A stretch of 64,000 nt of DNA. Source: Bacillota bacterium. Lineage in GTDB: Bacteria > Bacillota > Negativicutes > Sporomusales > Sporomusaceae. This document shows, piece after piece, positions 33,442 to 42,583 of the stretch; positions within the stretch are counted from its first letter, which is position 1, and the number at the start of each line of letters is the position of its first letter. The DNA is taken from NCBI GenBank assembly GCA_017889705.1, contig JAGGAB010000005.1, forward strand, positions 1-64,000, read 5' to 3'. The notes beneath the pieces are model-generated. The model ran no database searches. It saw nothing but the letters and a program-made list of their open reading frames with translations, and was not told the origin of the DNA. A program made the position numbers and the translations under genes.

Positions 33442-35400
33442 ATGAAAAAGAAGTTGCTCTTATTTTTACTGATAACTAGCTGTGTTCCCCTAGTTATTAT
33501 CTCGTTTGTCTCTATGTACTTTTTCGACAACAATGTAAAAAACAGCTATCATGATTTAAGTCGTACTAAGTTGGAACAGTTGCAGTTCGAAATGCAAGGT
33601 TTGACTAATAAGCATCTGGACTTATTAAAAATGCTCGCGAATAACCCTGCTATCCGCAATTTTGATGTTGCCAATTCAAAGCCTATCCTTGTTGAAGCGT
33701 CTCGCGCTTTTCCTATGATGGTACCAATTGTCGTGGATACCGCTAAAGGCAGTCAGATCGTTAAAAGTGACGATTCCAAGCTTTTTCCCGATATTAGCGA
33801 CAGGAAGTTTTTTCAAGTGGCAATGAAAGGCCAGACGAACATCTCAGACACCATTGTCAGCAAAGATAATAACCACATGATCATTGTTCTGGCGACACCA
33901 ATCCGTTCGCAGGATGGCGCAGCGGTGACCGGTGTTTTACAAGGAACCATCGATTTGGATATGCTAATTGATGTTGTGTCGAAAAAATCTCAAGACGGTG
34001 TTGTCTCCTATATTGCTGACCGCGAAGGCAAGCTAATAGCCCATCCAGAGCGTGAACGGGTAGCCAAACGCGAAGATTTGTCTAAAGAAGCCTTTATCCA
34101 AAGCGGGTTAAAAGGCGAAAACGGATCTGTTGAAATAAAGGATGAAAATGGCGTTCGTAAACTCGTTAACTACGCGCAAGAGCCCACAACCGGCTGGGTT
34201 ATTGTTCAGGAAATCCCGCTATCGGTGTTATCTGCCAAAAGCCAGAGTTTAATTTGGACGGTAAGTATTGTTGTCTTCCTGACTTTAGTCTTAACCGTTA
34301 TTGCAGGCTTTTTTGCCTCTAACAAAATTACGCAGCCTATCAAGATTATCTTGGAAGAATGTAATTTGCTCGCCCAGGGCGACATCAGGGATATCGAAAC
34401 CCGAGTTCGTTCCAATGATGAAATCGGCCAGTTAGCCAAGGGGTTTCGTGATATGCGTACCAATCTGCGTGCACTGGTTGCCAAAGTCCAGTCACAGGCC
34501 GAACATCTGGCAGCCTCCAGCCAGCAGCTTACTGCCAGTGCCGGGCAATCCTCACTGGCGGCCAGCCAGGTCGCAACCTCTATTACCAGTGTGACAGCAG
34601 GGGTTGAGGAACAGTTAACTGCGACAAGCCAAGCTTCTGAAGTGGCAACACATATGTCAGCAGGCATTTCACAAGTAGCGGCCAAGGCTAATCAAGTAGC
34701 CACCCAATCAGAACAAACTGTTACTAAAGCCAAAAACGGCGGCCAGGCAGTCGAAACCGCCATTGGACAGATGGCCCGCATTGAAACTACTGTTAATGCG
34801 TCCTCACAGGTCGTTGCCAAACTTGGGGAACGGTCTAAGGAAATCGGGCAAATTGTTGATGCCATTTCAAGCATTGCCGGTCAAACCAATTTGCTGGCAC
34901 TTAATGCGGCCATTGAGGCGGCGCGTGCCGGTGAACAAGGCCGAGGGTTTGCTGTGGTAGCCGAGGAAGTTCGCAAGCTTGCCGAACAGTCTCAGGAAGC
35001 AGCAAAAAAAATTGCTGAGTTAATCGGGGAAATCCAGCAAGACACCGATAAAGCGGTTGTGGCCATGAATGACGGTACCCGGGAGGTCAAAACAGGCGCG
35101 GAAGTGGTAAATGCCGCTGGCCTAGCTTTCCGTGAAATCACTGGCCTAGTAAATGATGTGTCGGGCCATATGCAGGAAATTTCGGCAGCAATTCAGCAAG
35201 TAGCCTCTGGCAGTCAGCAGATTGTCGGCGCAGTTAAGAAAATTGATGAACTCAGTATAAAATCTACCGACGAAACCCAGAACGTTTCTGCCGCAACTGA
35301 GGAGCAGTTAGCTTCCATGGAAGAAATAGCGGCATCCAGTGAAGCACTATCCAAACTGGCCCAAGATCTACAATATGCGGTAGCCAAATTCCGGATATAA
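33442..35400 (+). CDS. Methyl-accepting chemotaxis protein with dCache sensor
   Basis: 652 aa. TM1 is at residues 5-28, with an extracytoplasmic double-Cache domain at about 35-270 ([34 protein letters not shown]). TM2 is near 280, a HAMP domain follows ([19 protein letters not shown]), and then the methyl-accepting coiled coil with the signalling hairpin ([41 protein letters not shown]) near 490. ATG at 33442 follows AAGGAGTG and removes a 16-residue extension. It senses a small ligand outside the cell and signals to CheA; the ligand is unknown. Confidence 0.93.
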   Translation: MKKKLLLFLLITSCVPLVIISFVSMYFFDNNVKNSYHDLSRTKLEQLQFEMQGLTNKHLDLLKMLANNPAIRNFDVANSKPILVEASRAFPMMVPIVVDTAKGSQIVKSDDSKLFPDISDRKFFQVAMKGQTNISDTIVSKDNNHMIIVLATPIRSQDGAAVTGVLQGTIDLDMLIDVVSKKSQDGVVSYIADREGKLIAHPERERVAKREDLSKEAFIQSGLKGENGSVEIKDENGVRKLVNYAQEPTTGWVIVQEIPLSVLSAKSQSLIWTVSIVVFLTLVLTVIAGFFASNKITQPIKIILEECNLLAQGDIRDIETRVRSNDEIGQLAKGFRDMRTNLRALVAKVQSQAEHLAASSQQLTASAGQSSLAASQVATSITSVTAGVEEQLTATSQASEVATHMSAGISQVAAKANQVATQSEQTVTKAKNGGQAVETAIGQMARIETTVNASSQVVAKLGERSKEIGQIVDAISSIAGQTNLLALNAAIEAARAGEQGRGFAVVAEEVRKLAEQSQEAAKKIAELIGEIQQDTDKAVVAMNDGTREVKTGAEVVNAAGLAFREITGLVNDVSGHMQEISAAIQQVASGSQQIVGAVKKIDELSIKSTDETQNVSAATEEQLASMEEIAASSEALSKLAQDLQYAVAKFRI

Positions 35401-35458
35401 GTACTTAAATGAGGCGGCGCGAAAAGCACCGCCCATGTAGTTATCGGCCAAACACACC

Positions 35459-35489
35459 AATAACCCTCTGCAAGTTGCAGAGGGTTATT
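35459..35489 (+). terminator. Terminator after the chemoreceptor gene
   Basis: AATAACCCTCTGCA / TGCAGAGGGTTATT hairpin followed by TTT. The convergent zinc-ribbon gene ends 21 bases on. Confidence 0.8.
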
Positions 35490-35509
35490 TTTAAAGGTAG
35501 AGGTATTGC

Positions 35510-35662
35510 TTACCCGAGGCCGACACAGCCGAACTGCCCAGGTTCTTGCGCTATTGTTACAATATCTTTACTGCCGCAGTGTTGACAAACTTCCGGGCGT
35601 TCTCCCTCCTTTGTCTCTTGCAGCAGGCTACACTGTTGACATTTATACAAAGTATCTGCCAT
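35510..35662 (-). CDS. Small zinc-ribbon protein (50 aa)
   Basis: ATG at 35662 follows a GGGGGG-rich site at good distance. The 50 residues contain two CxxC knuckles (YKCQQCSLL and VCQHCGSK) spaced like a zinc ribbon, followed by a short tail ending FGCVGLG. Such proteins bind one Zn2+ and often act in protein or nucleic-acid contacts. It lies just after the phosphoribosyltransferase gene on the same strand and may be co-transcribed. Confidence 0.7.
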   Translation of the reverse strand: MADTLYKCQQCSLLQETKEGERPEVCQHCGSKDIVTIAQEPGQFGCVGLG

Positions 35663-35706
35663 AGGTAATCCCCCCTCTGTTATTTTAAGTCTCCGTTATA
35701 TTTCAC

Positions 35707-36357
35707 TTACAACCGCACAATCGCGCCAGGAGCCAGCCGGTGATATTCCAAGGCTTCCGCGTCTGTCATTTCCCGGAAATCTTTGTAGTAGGTGCCAACA
35801 GCCTCAAATACATCCCGCTCGCTAAGACACACAACGCCAATACTGTCATCGCGCAGTTTTCCTGTCACATCAGTAGGCGCTACCGGCACTGCCACGGTAA
35901 TACTGCTCGGGTTCCATTTCCGCAGCCACTTGATGGCCGCGCGCATGGTATAGCCGGTAGCGATACCATCATCAACAATAATAATGTCACGCCCTTTGAT
36001 TTCGTGGTTTTTAATCAGCAGCACTTCATAGGTCTTAACCCGCTGGTCAAATATTTTTCGGGCTTGTTCGGTTAACTCATCGAAGGTATCTTGTTTTACC
36101 CCTATGCTACTAATATATTGATTATCATGAATCAAGCTGCCGTCAGGCATGATGGCACCAATGGCCACCTCGGAATTTAACGGATGGCCGATTTTTTTGG
36201 CGAGAAGAGCTCCCAGCTTAGCTTGCAGTTTGGCTGCAATAGGAACCGCAACGGCAATTCCGCCCCGGGGAACTGCCAATATATATGGATTTTTCAGGTT
36301 TAGTGCCGCTAACTTTTCCGCCAAAAGCTGCCCTGCATGTGTCCGGTCATCGAACAT
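35707..36357 (-). CDS. Phosphoribosyltransferase-domain protein
   Basis: 216-aa type I PRTase fold. The PRPP-binding loop DIIIVDDGIATGYTMRAA is near residue 120, with the typical hydrophobic-Asp-Asp pattern. AVPRGGIAVAVPIAAKL near 30 corresponds to the substrate-side loop. This subfamily is often annotated as putative phosphoribosyltransferase (Rv0571c-like) of unknown substrate. ATG at 36357 follows AGGAGGGTGAGGT. Confidence 0.85.
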   Translation of the reverse strand: MFDDRTHAGQLLAEKLAALNLKNPYILAVPRGGIAVAVPIAAKLQAKLGALLAKKIGHPLNSEVAIGAIMPDGSLIHDNQYISSIGVKQDTFDELTEQARKIFDQRVKTYEVLLIKNHEIKGRDIIIVDDGIATGYTMRAAIKWLRKWNPSSITVAVPVAPTDVTGKLRDDSIGVVCLSERDVFEAVGTYYKDFREMTDAEALEYHRLAPGAIVRL

Positions 36358-36439
36358 ACCTCACCCTCCTATAACATCTTCGCTATGAATTGTGTTATGA
36401 AATTATGTCTCGCTTTATCCGATGACTAACCCGTTCTAA

Positions 36440-36466
36440 TACTCCCGTCCTCTAAAGGCGGGAGTA
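36440..36466. repeat. Two-tier hairpin near the tRNA-Phe gene
   Basis: TACTCCCG / CGGGAGTA stem (36440-36447/36459-36466) with an outer CCGTT/AACGG pair, followed by a run of seven A. Another hairpin, ATTCAGATGGC / GCCGTCTGAAT, lies at about 36503-36532. Neither fits a plain terminator for the genes here. Confidence 0.45.
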
Positions 36467-36576
36467 AAAAAACGGCTAAGTCACTGGATAATTTCGACTA
36501 CCATTCAGATGGCGTTAAAATGCCGTCTGAATTGAGTCTCCATTTATATGTTGTGCAACCTTTGTGATTTTAATGC

Positions 36577-36609
36577 AAAAAAACCTTGCAAAAAATGCAA
36601 AGTTTTTTT
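36577..36609 (-). terminator. Terminator after tRNA-Phe
   Basis: The imperfect stem ACTTTGCA / TGCAAGGT is flanked by A and T runs on both sides, right after the tRNA 3' end on the minus strand. Confidence 0.65.
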
Positions 36610-36610
36610 G

Positions 36611-36686
<76 letters not shown>

Positions 36687-36721
36687 ATATGTGCAGTTGG
36701 CGATAAAGGCTCATCTGCGAC

Positions 36722-36774
36722 GAACCATGGATGGTTCTAGTGTCGATCATGCCATGGATGGCGTATTGATCGAC
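36722..36774. repeat. Pair of nested CATGGATGG palindromes
   Basis: GAACCATGGATGGTTC (36722-36737) and GCCATGGATGGC (36751-36762) are near-palindromes sharing the core CCATGGATGG. The second is enclosed by GTCGATCA / TGATCGAC arms. The same core appears at 62469-62480. They lie between tRNA-Phe and tRNA-Asp. Confidence 0.55.
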
Positions 36775-36888
36775 CGTTGTTGCTTCTGCGATCCGTTGCT
36801 CAACGTACCCCCGAGTACGTTTCCGCTACGGTTCTCGTCGCGCCTAGCAGCTGGACATTTCTAGCCACCCGCACGAGTTAAGGAAAAA

Positions 36889-36965
36889 TGGCGACCCTGA
36901 ACGGATTTGAACCGTCGATCTCCGCCGTGACAGGGCGGCATGTTAGACCGCTACACCACAGGGCC
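36889..36965 (-). tRNA. tRNA-Asp (anticodon GTC)
   Basis: 5' GGCCCTG...CAGGGTCGCCA 3' with encoded CCA, anticodon loop CTGTCAC, T loop GGTTCAAATCC. 77 bases. Confidence 0.92.
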
Positions 36966-37037
36966 GCATTAACAAATGTAATTATATATTACGCTCTTGC
37001 CTTTCGTCAAGGAGGCAATTGCGGAAAATGCTTCCGG

Positions 37038-38708
37038 TCAGCCGATCGGCATACCCGGTACGGCCTGCTCTGCAAGAGCCTCCCTAAATCTATATTTCTC
37101 CTGATACATAGCCCCGTCTGCTTCCCGTACCAGTTCATCAACAGTGATCTCTCGGTTGCCGTCATAATAGGTGATTCCATGACTGACGATAACTTTATAG
37201 GGTTTATTGCTGATTGCATTATACTGTTCAAGCTGCGCTACAATTCTCGTCCATACTTTCTCAGCTTCTGTTAAGCCAATGCCGGGAAAAATCAGCAGAA
37301 ATTCATCACCGCCTACCCGGCATACCAGGTCAGTTTTTCGCAGACTTTTCAAAAAGGCTTCGGCAACCACCCGGATAAGTTCATCACCCTCATTATGACC
37401 AAGGGTATCATTGACCAGCTTTAATTCGTTGACATCAGCAAAGCAAATGACCGCCTGCTGCTTGTTGGTAACCAATTCTTCCAAATAAGACAAGCCGGCA
37501 TGGCGGTTAAACACACCTGTCATGGGATCCACGGTGGCAAACATTTTTAGCGAATCGGCCGCTTTGCGCCGCTCCATCATTACATGGTAAAGCCCGGCAA
37601 TAATTACTAACAAAAAGAAAATAGTGCCGGCAAAAGCCCATACCAGCGTTTTATATTCATTATAAAAAGATTTAGGCTTATGCAACACTATGCTGTCAGG
37701 CGGCAGAGCAGTCTCCTCAATGTTAAAATTCGTAAGCTGGTGGTAATTAAACATGTAGCGGTTAGGGCTGTCCATAATAATGGGTACTTCTTCTGGTTTT
37801 TGGCCGGCTAAAATCTGTTTTGTCAGCCGGGCAGCCGCTTCCCCTTGCGAGAAACCGCTGGTTACTCTTCCTCCTATAATCCCGCGCGACACATAAAAAT
37901 CCCATATTCCATAGATAGGTACTCTGGCGGCTCCGGCAATCAGGTCAACACTTTCTTCATAGGTAAAAACCTTATTATCCTTGTCCTTATTGAAAGACAG
38001 CAGCAAAATAACCGTGTTTCCTGTCACCCCAGGTAACTGTTCAAGTATTTCGGCCATACTTACATCTTCCCAGAAAACAAATTGCACACGGTCTTTATAT
38101 TCCGGCAAAACTGCCGATAACTGCTGTTTATTTACAATTCCGGTACTTGTTTTATCATTGATAATTATCATTTTGCGTGTTGCCGGCTGCAATTCTAACG
38201 CCAGTGCAATTGTGTTCGCAAAGTCAATGGTTTCAACTACACCGGTTATCCAAACACGCTTGTCCGGCGGCAGCTCTTTGTATTCATTGATGCCCAAAAA
38301 CACAATTGGTGTTTCTGGAAAAAGCGAAGCTTGATACTGTAAGACAAATTGATAGGCATCCTCATCGGTAACGATGATGGAATCAAATTTTTTATCCTTG
38401 TATTTTTCCTGCAACAGTTCGAGTGTTTTTTGTATATAGGCAGGAGAAAAATTTCGTTTGGCATCCATAAAATCAATATTTATATTATACCGCTTAGGAT
38501 CATCCAGTTCAGATCGAATTCCGGCTTCAATTTCACTAACCCACGCCATACCGTAATGATAGGAATTGAGCAGTAAGATTTGCTTTTGGGCAGAGCCGAA
38601 AGACAGCGCTGCCTGCCTGTCATTGGCAGCGGCGCTTGTCGTGACCACTATAGTAGTTATTAATACTGTTACTACTATGAATACAGAAACCTTTGCTATT
38701 ATCCGCAT
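37038..38708 (-). CDS. Membrane diguanylate cyclase with ABC-binding-protein-like sensor
   Basis: 556 aa. After a signal/anchor helix (residues 5-28) comes a large extracytoplasmic domain of the type-1 periplasmic binding fold (ILLLNSYHYGMAWVSEIEAGIRS, VPIYGIWDFYVSRGIIGG). A transmembrane helix (AFAGTIFFLLVIIAGLYHV) follows near 355, and then a GGDEF domain (390-540) with intact VGGDEFLL and NELKLVNDTLGHNEGD. It should make cyclic di-GMP in response to an external ligand. A GTG start at 38717 is possible. ATG at 38708 fits the GGGG site better. Confidence 0.9.
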   Translation of the reverse strand: MRIIAKVSVFIVVTVLITTIVVTTSAAANDRQAALSFGSAQKQILLLNSYHYGMAWVSEIEAGIRSELDDPKRYNINIDFMDAKRNFSPAYIQKTLELLQEKYKDKKFDSIIVTDEDAYQFVLQYQASLFPETPIVFLGINEYKELPPDKRVWITGVVETIDFANTIALALELQPATRKMIIINDKTSTGIVNKQQLSAVLPEYKDRVQFVFWEDVSMAEILEQLPGVTGNTVILLLSFNKDKDNKVFTYEESVDLIAGAARVPIYGIWDFYVSRGIIGGRVTSGFSQGEAAARLTKQILAGQKPEEVPIIMDSPNRYMFNYHQLTNFNIEETALPPDSIVLHKPKSFYNEYKTLVWAFAGTIFFLLVIIAGLYHVMMERRKAADSLKMFATVDPMTGVFNRHAGLSYLEELVTNKQQAVICFADVNELKLVNDTLGHNEGDELIRVVAEAFLKSLRKTDLVCRVGGDEFLLIFPGIGLTEAEKVWTRIVAQLEQYNAISNKPYKVIVSHGITYYDGNREITVDELVREADGAMYQEKYRFREALAEQAVPGMPIG

Positions 38709-38786
38709 CCATTGCACCCCTAATCCTGCGCCATTTAGCTAAATTATAGCATAATTCCCCAAAATTTCTAATATATTTCTAGTATA

Positions 38787-38815
38787 TTGTTTGTTAGTGC
38801 TAAATTTTAGATAAT
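38787..38815 (+). promoter_or_regulatory. Candidate sigma-70-type promoter for lytS
   Basis: TTGTTT and GATAAT are separated by 17 bases, about 80 bases before the lytS ATG, in an A/T-rich divergent region. Confidence 0.4.
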
Positions 38816-38895
38816 ATTTTGAAAAATTACTATTGGAAAAAAAGGGAAAACCGTCCCTGCGCCGAATACTTTTTTAGATTAAACTGGAGGCATTT

Positions 38896-40578
38896 ATGAC
38901 AGTTTTTACTCTATTAGAAATAATAAGCGCTCTCTCATTTATCGCAATGACTGCCTATCTTACCGCCCGCAGCCGCTTTATTATGCGTTGTACCCGTTAC
39001 CCATTCCACCGTGCAAGCCAATTTTCCTTAATTGTGCTGTTTGGTTTTTTAGCGATAACCGGCAATTACAGCACCTTACCCTGGAATGATCAGCACCTAC
39101 CTACCAGCTTAATTGGTGTAATCATGTCCGGTTTTGCCGGCGGCCCGATATCCGGTTTTTTTGTCGGCTTGCTGTGTGCTATTTATATGGTTGTTATTAA
39201 GTATTCCCCTTTGCCGTTGCCGCTGTTTATTGTTGCTGCCGGAACTATCTCCGGGCTGCTGCGTCTCAGATTTACTTTTCAGCAGATTACACCGCTGACC
39301 GGTGCCTCTGTGGTCTTAGTACTTGAATTATGCAGAATAATACTGCTCCTATTACTTCCGGAAGCGGTTGCCCCGTTAGCGCTAAACTTTAAAGCCTCAG
39401 TACTCACTATGGCAGTTAGCACTGCCGGGGTATGGCTATTTTTGTATATAATCAACTGGATTGAAGCCGAACAGGATATTTATGGAGCCAGAGCCGCCCA
39501 GTTGGCGCTTGACATTGCCAGCCGTACGCTCCCGTTTCTCAGGCTGGGCTTTAATACCCATTCAGCAATTATCACGGCAAATATTGTCTACGAATTAGCC
39601 AAAGTAGATGCCGTTTCTATTACCGGCCGCTATAAGCGACTAGCCTTTATCGGTCAGGGTTCTGACCATCATAAACCAGGTGAACCCATTCTCTCTGCTG
39701 CCGTAAAGGAAACAATTGCCACTAAAACCATGATGGTTATTAACAATCCGGCTGACCGGGGCTGTCCATTCCCACATTGCCCGTTAAAATCAAGTGTTGT
39801 CGTACCGCTTTTCTCTGGCGACAAGGTAATTGGAACTATTGAAATGGCTCGCATCCAGGAAACTGCTGTATCTGAGCTAGATATCCACCTCGCAGATGGT
39901 ATTGCAAACTTACTGTCTGTTCAAATTCAGCTCGCCGAAGTCGACGAACAGCGGAAAATGCGAGAAAAGGCCGAACTTAAAGCTCTTCGCGCCCAAATTA
40001 ATCCCCATTTCCTCTTTAACACGATTAATATTATTATGTCGTTTTGCCGCACCGATCCGGACAAAGCCCGCAGTCTACTAGGCAGTCTGGCAACCTTAAT
40101 GCAGCGCGGCTATTCAAATCAGGCTGAGATAATTACCCTCCAGGATGAGTTAGCCGCCATTATGGCCTACCTGGAGATTGCCATGTCACGCTTTGGCGAC
40201 AGGCTGGATATTGCCGTTAATGTCGATGACAATGCAGCCCGCGCCCTTGTCCCGGCCTTGTCACTCCAACCTTTAGTCGAAAACGCCTTAAACCACGGTC
40301 TGTTTCCTAAGCTAGGCGGCTGCCTGCTGTCAATTGAAGCTTATGTCGAAGATAATGACGTGCTAATTATTACGATTGCCGATAATGGCGTCGGCATCCA
40401 GCCTGAGAAACTGGCCCAAATTCAAGCCGGCCAGTCAGAAGGTGTGGGCTTAACCAATGTTCACCAGCGCTTAATCAGTCTCTATGGTACAAAATATGGT
40501 CTGTCAGTAACTTCTAACCCGCCACATGGCACAGAGGCCCGACTGCGAATTCCCTTCCAACAGAATGTATCACTGTAG
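38896..40578 (+). CDS. lytS: LytS/YehU-type sensor histidine kinase
   Basis: 560 aa. The N-terminal 190 residues form a 5TMR-LYT membrane sensor with several helices and GPISGFFVGLLCAIYMVVI. A GAF domain follows (about 210-350), then the His_kinase domain with phospho-acceptor His in LRAQINPHFLFNTINII near 375. The ATPase domain has LSLQPLVENALNHGL and ITIADNGVGI. The response regulator gene starts 17 bases later. Related systems sense membrane state or pyruvate-like metabolites; the signal here is unknown. Confidence 0.93.
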   Translation: MTVFTLLEIISALSFIAMTAYLTARSRFIMRCTRYPFHRASQFSLIVLFGFLAITGNYSTLPWNDQHLPTSLIGVIMSGFAGGPISGFFVGLLCAIYMVVIKYSPLPLPLFIVAAGTISGLLRLRFTFQQITPLTGASVVLVLELCRIILLLLLPEAVAPLALNFKASVLTMAVSTAGVWLFLYIINWIEAEQDIYGARAAQLALDIASRTLPFLRLGFNTHSAIITANIVYELAKVDAVSITGRYKRLAFIGQGSDHHKPGEPILSAAVKETIATKTMMVINNPADRGCPFPHCPLKSSVVVPLFSGDKVIGTIEMARIQETAVSELDIHLADGIANLLSVQIQLAEVDEQRKMREKAELKALRAQINPHFLFNTINIIMSFCRTDPDKARSLLGSLATLMQRGYSNQAEIITLQDELAAIMAYLEIAMSRFGDRLDIAVNVDDNAARALVPALSLQPLVENALNHGLFPKLGGCLLSIEAYVEDNDVLIITIADNGVGIQPEKLAQIQAGQSEGVGLTNVHQRLISLYGTKYGLSVTSNPPHGTEARLRIPFQQNVSL

Positions 40579-40595
40579 AAAGAAAGTGGTGTATC

Positions 40596-41324
40596 GTGAG
40601 AACAAAAACTGTTATTGTTGATGATGAACAGCCGATTTGTGACGAAATTGAATATCTGCTCAGTCAACATCCTGACATTGAAGTTTGTGCGAAATTTACC
40701 AGCTGTATTGATGCTATTATTTACATTCTGGAAAAAAAGCCTGGGTTAATCTTTTTGGATGTCAATATGCCTGGCATGTCCGGACTTGAGTTGGCACAGA
40801 AGCTAAACAGCATGACCCGCCCGCCCTACATTGTTTTTATCACAGCCTATGCCGAACATGCGCTTGAAGCCTTCTCCACCTTGGCTATCGGTTATATTAC
40901 CAAGCCGGTCACTGACGAAAAATTGACCAAGGCCTTAAGCAAAGTACGCCATTTATCCAGCAAAGCTTCCTCAGAGAAGGTATCGCAAATTGCCAAAGTC
41001 TGCGTTATGTCTGGCGGCAAAATTGTACCGATGAACAAAAGTGATATTGTATTTATTTATGTCAAAGATAAAGATGTGTTTGTCCGAACGCGCACCGCTG
41101 AATTCTCTGCTATGCTCACACTACAGGAATTTGACAATCTGCTTACCGAAACCAATTTTTTGCGCATCCATCGCCAATATATCATTAACTTGGATGAGAT
41201 TCTGGAAATCATCCCTTGGTTTCACGGCTCTTACTTACTGCGCATGAATGATGCCAATAAACAAGAAGTGCCTGTCAGCCGCAACCGGGTAAAACAACTT
41301 AAAAATGCGATTGGTCTAAAGTAA
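40596..41324 (+). CDS. LytTR-family response regulator
   Basis: 242 aa starting with GTG. It has a receiver domain (1-120) with the phospho-acceptor Asp in LIFLDVNMPGMSG near residue 50 and switch residues FITAYAEHA and YITKPV. The LytTR DNA-binding domain (140-240) contains IVFIYVKDKDVFVRTRT, FLRIHRQYIINLDEI and VPVSRNRVKQLK. It is the partner of the kinase encoded just upstream. Confidence 0.93.
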   Translation: MRTKTVIVDDEQPICDEIEYLLSQHPDIEVCAKFTSCIDAIIYILEKKPGLIFLDVNMPGMSGLELAQKLNSMTRPPYIVFITAYAEHALEAFSTLAIGYITKPVTDEKLTKALSKVRHLSSKASSEKVSQIAKVCVMSGGKIVPMNKSDIVFIYVKDKDVFVRTRTAEFSAMLTLQEFDNLLTETNFLRIHRQYIINLDEILEIIPWFHGSYLLRMNDANKQEVPVSRNRVKQLKNAIGLK

Positions 41325-41346
41325 AGGGCTTAGTAGGAGGTTAGCC

Positions 41347-42012
41347 ATGCATTTTAGTATCAAAACCTGGTTTACTGTCTTTTTTATTGTGTCGGCAATA
41401 GTTGTATCCGGCGTCCTTGGCATTATGACTATCCGTGATATGCATACGCAAATTGAAGCAGCTATTGCTGAAAAAACCAAATCTGATCTGGCTACCGCCC
41501 AGGAAATTGCCGACTATATGCATCCTGGTCAATGGCATGTGGTTAATGGCAAGTTGTATAAAGGCAATTTCCTCATCAATGATAATACCGAGTTGGTAGA
41601 CCGAATTGGACGCTTAACCGATGATACTGTCACTATATTTTTGAATAATACCCGTGTGGCGACCAATATTATTCGCGACGGCAACCGGGCAACAGGTACG
41701 TTTGCCGCCGATTATGTCACGGAAACCGTACTCATTGGCGGCAAAATATATATTGGCGAAGCCGAGGTTGTCGGCGTCAACTACCAAACCGGTTATGCCC
41801 CCATCAAAGATGATTATGGTAATATCATAGGTATGTTTTATATCGGCGTTTCGAAAAAATTGGCCGACCAGCTCAAACAAAGTTTTATTGCCGTTGCCAT
41901 ACTGTCAGCCCGCATTGCATTATTATTCGCCTTAGCCGCCACTTGCTTTATTCCTGTTGATCGTTGGGCAACAGTATCTTCCCGTTACTGGCCGGGAAAT
42001 CCCAAACAATGA
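41347..42012 (+). CDS. Sensor-only single-Cache membrane protein
   Basis: 221 aa with TM1 (residues 8-28), an extracytoplasmic sCache domain (about 35-175; GRLTDDTVTIFLNNTRVATNI, GYAPIKDDYGNIIGMFYIGVSKK) and TM2 (about 180-205). The domain matches the input part of chemoreceptors or kinases, but no HAMP or output follows. After TM2 the chain ends in about 20 unrelated residues and a terminator. It sits 22 bases after the LytTR regulator gene with an AGGAGG site, so it probably belongs to that operon and may act as a co-sensor. Truncation of a chemoreceptor is the alternative. Confidence 0.75.
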   Translation: MHFSIKTWFTVFFIVSAIVVSGVLGIMTIRDMHTQIEAAIAEKTKSDLATAQEIADYMHPGQWHVVNGKLYKGNFLINDNTELVDRIGRLTDDTVTIFLNNTRVATNIIRDGNRATGTFAADYVTETVLIGGKIYIGEAEVVGVNYQTGYAPIKDDYGNIIGMFYIGVSKKLADQLKQSFIAVAILSARIALLFALAATCFIPVDRWATVSSRYWPGNPKQ

Positions 42013-42049
42013 ATCAAAAACCGTAAGCAAATAGCGTTTATAGGCAAAT

Positions 42050-42082
42050 AAAAACCTGGCTATATGTAATAGCCAGGTTTTT
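42050..42082. terminator. Bidirectional terminator
   Basis: The 14-bp perfect stem AAAAACCTGGCTAT / ATAGCCAGGTTTTT serves both the plus-strand lytS operon and the minus-strand genes ending at 42086. Confidence 0.85.
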
Positions 42083-42085
42083 GCA

Positions 42086-42553
42086 TCAGATCTTCTCCAG
42101 TTGCAGACCCCAAAGTCTTTTTTCCTTTTTGCCGAAGCCAAAACTCCACCTGAGTGTTCCAACGACTTCAATTTGATCCCCACATTGAATGCTTTGCCTT
42201 GGTGCCACAAACATGTAAACACCAATCTCACCACTGGAATCAACAACCTTATATTTGGGTCTGTTAAGCCATTTATGCGATATAGCGTCAATAGTACCGC
42301 TAATGCGCACCTGTTCACCGATTCCCATTTTCGCCAGGTCTTTAATCCTTCCTAGTTTAACATGACGAAGATCGAGTTTGGCAACATGGCGCTTGTTTAG
42401 TACGTCCATGAGGGCAGGAATCCCTCCCAGCAGTACTACCATTGGCACCATGGTAAGAGCCAGCTGCGCATCCTCACTCATAAAATAAGCCAAGAGGGTA
42501 ATACAAGTGGCCATTCCCAGGCTGACATAGGCAAAAACGGACATGTGCAACAT
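42086..42553 (-). CDS. Membrane protein with OB-fold-like C-terminal domain, unknown function
   Basis: 155 aa with two N-terminal hydrophobic helices (YVSLGMATCITLLAYFM and LTMVPMVVLLGGIPALM). A soluble domain follows with the beta-rich pattern of an OB fold (GEQVRISGTIDAISHK, KYKVVDSSGEIGVYMFV, GDQIEVVGTLRW). NfeD-like proteins have a similar membrane-plus-OB plan, but I cannot assign it to that family. It follows the formate/nitrite transporter gene by 30 bases and may be co-transcribed. Confidence 0.7.
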   Translation of the reverse strand: MLHMSVFAYVSLGMATCITLLAYFMSEDAQLALTMVPMVVLLGGIPALMDVLNKRHVAKLDLRHVKLGRIKDLAKMGIGEQVRISGTIDAISHKWLNRPKYKVVDSSGEIGVYMFVAPRQSIQCGDQIEVVGTLRWSFGFGKKEKRLWGLQLEKI

Positions 42554-42583
42554 ATTTGCCTCCCTTTAGTCCGCAATTAACTA

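Noticed and set aside
36722-36774. CRISPR-like repeats
   Set aside because: Only two unequal palindromes without regular spacing; no cas genes anywhere in the window.
36888-37274. 128-codon frame beginning in tRNA-Asp
   Set aside because: It reads antisense through the tRNA and then antisense to the GGDEF gene.
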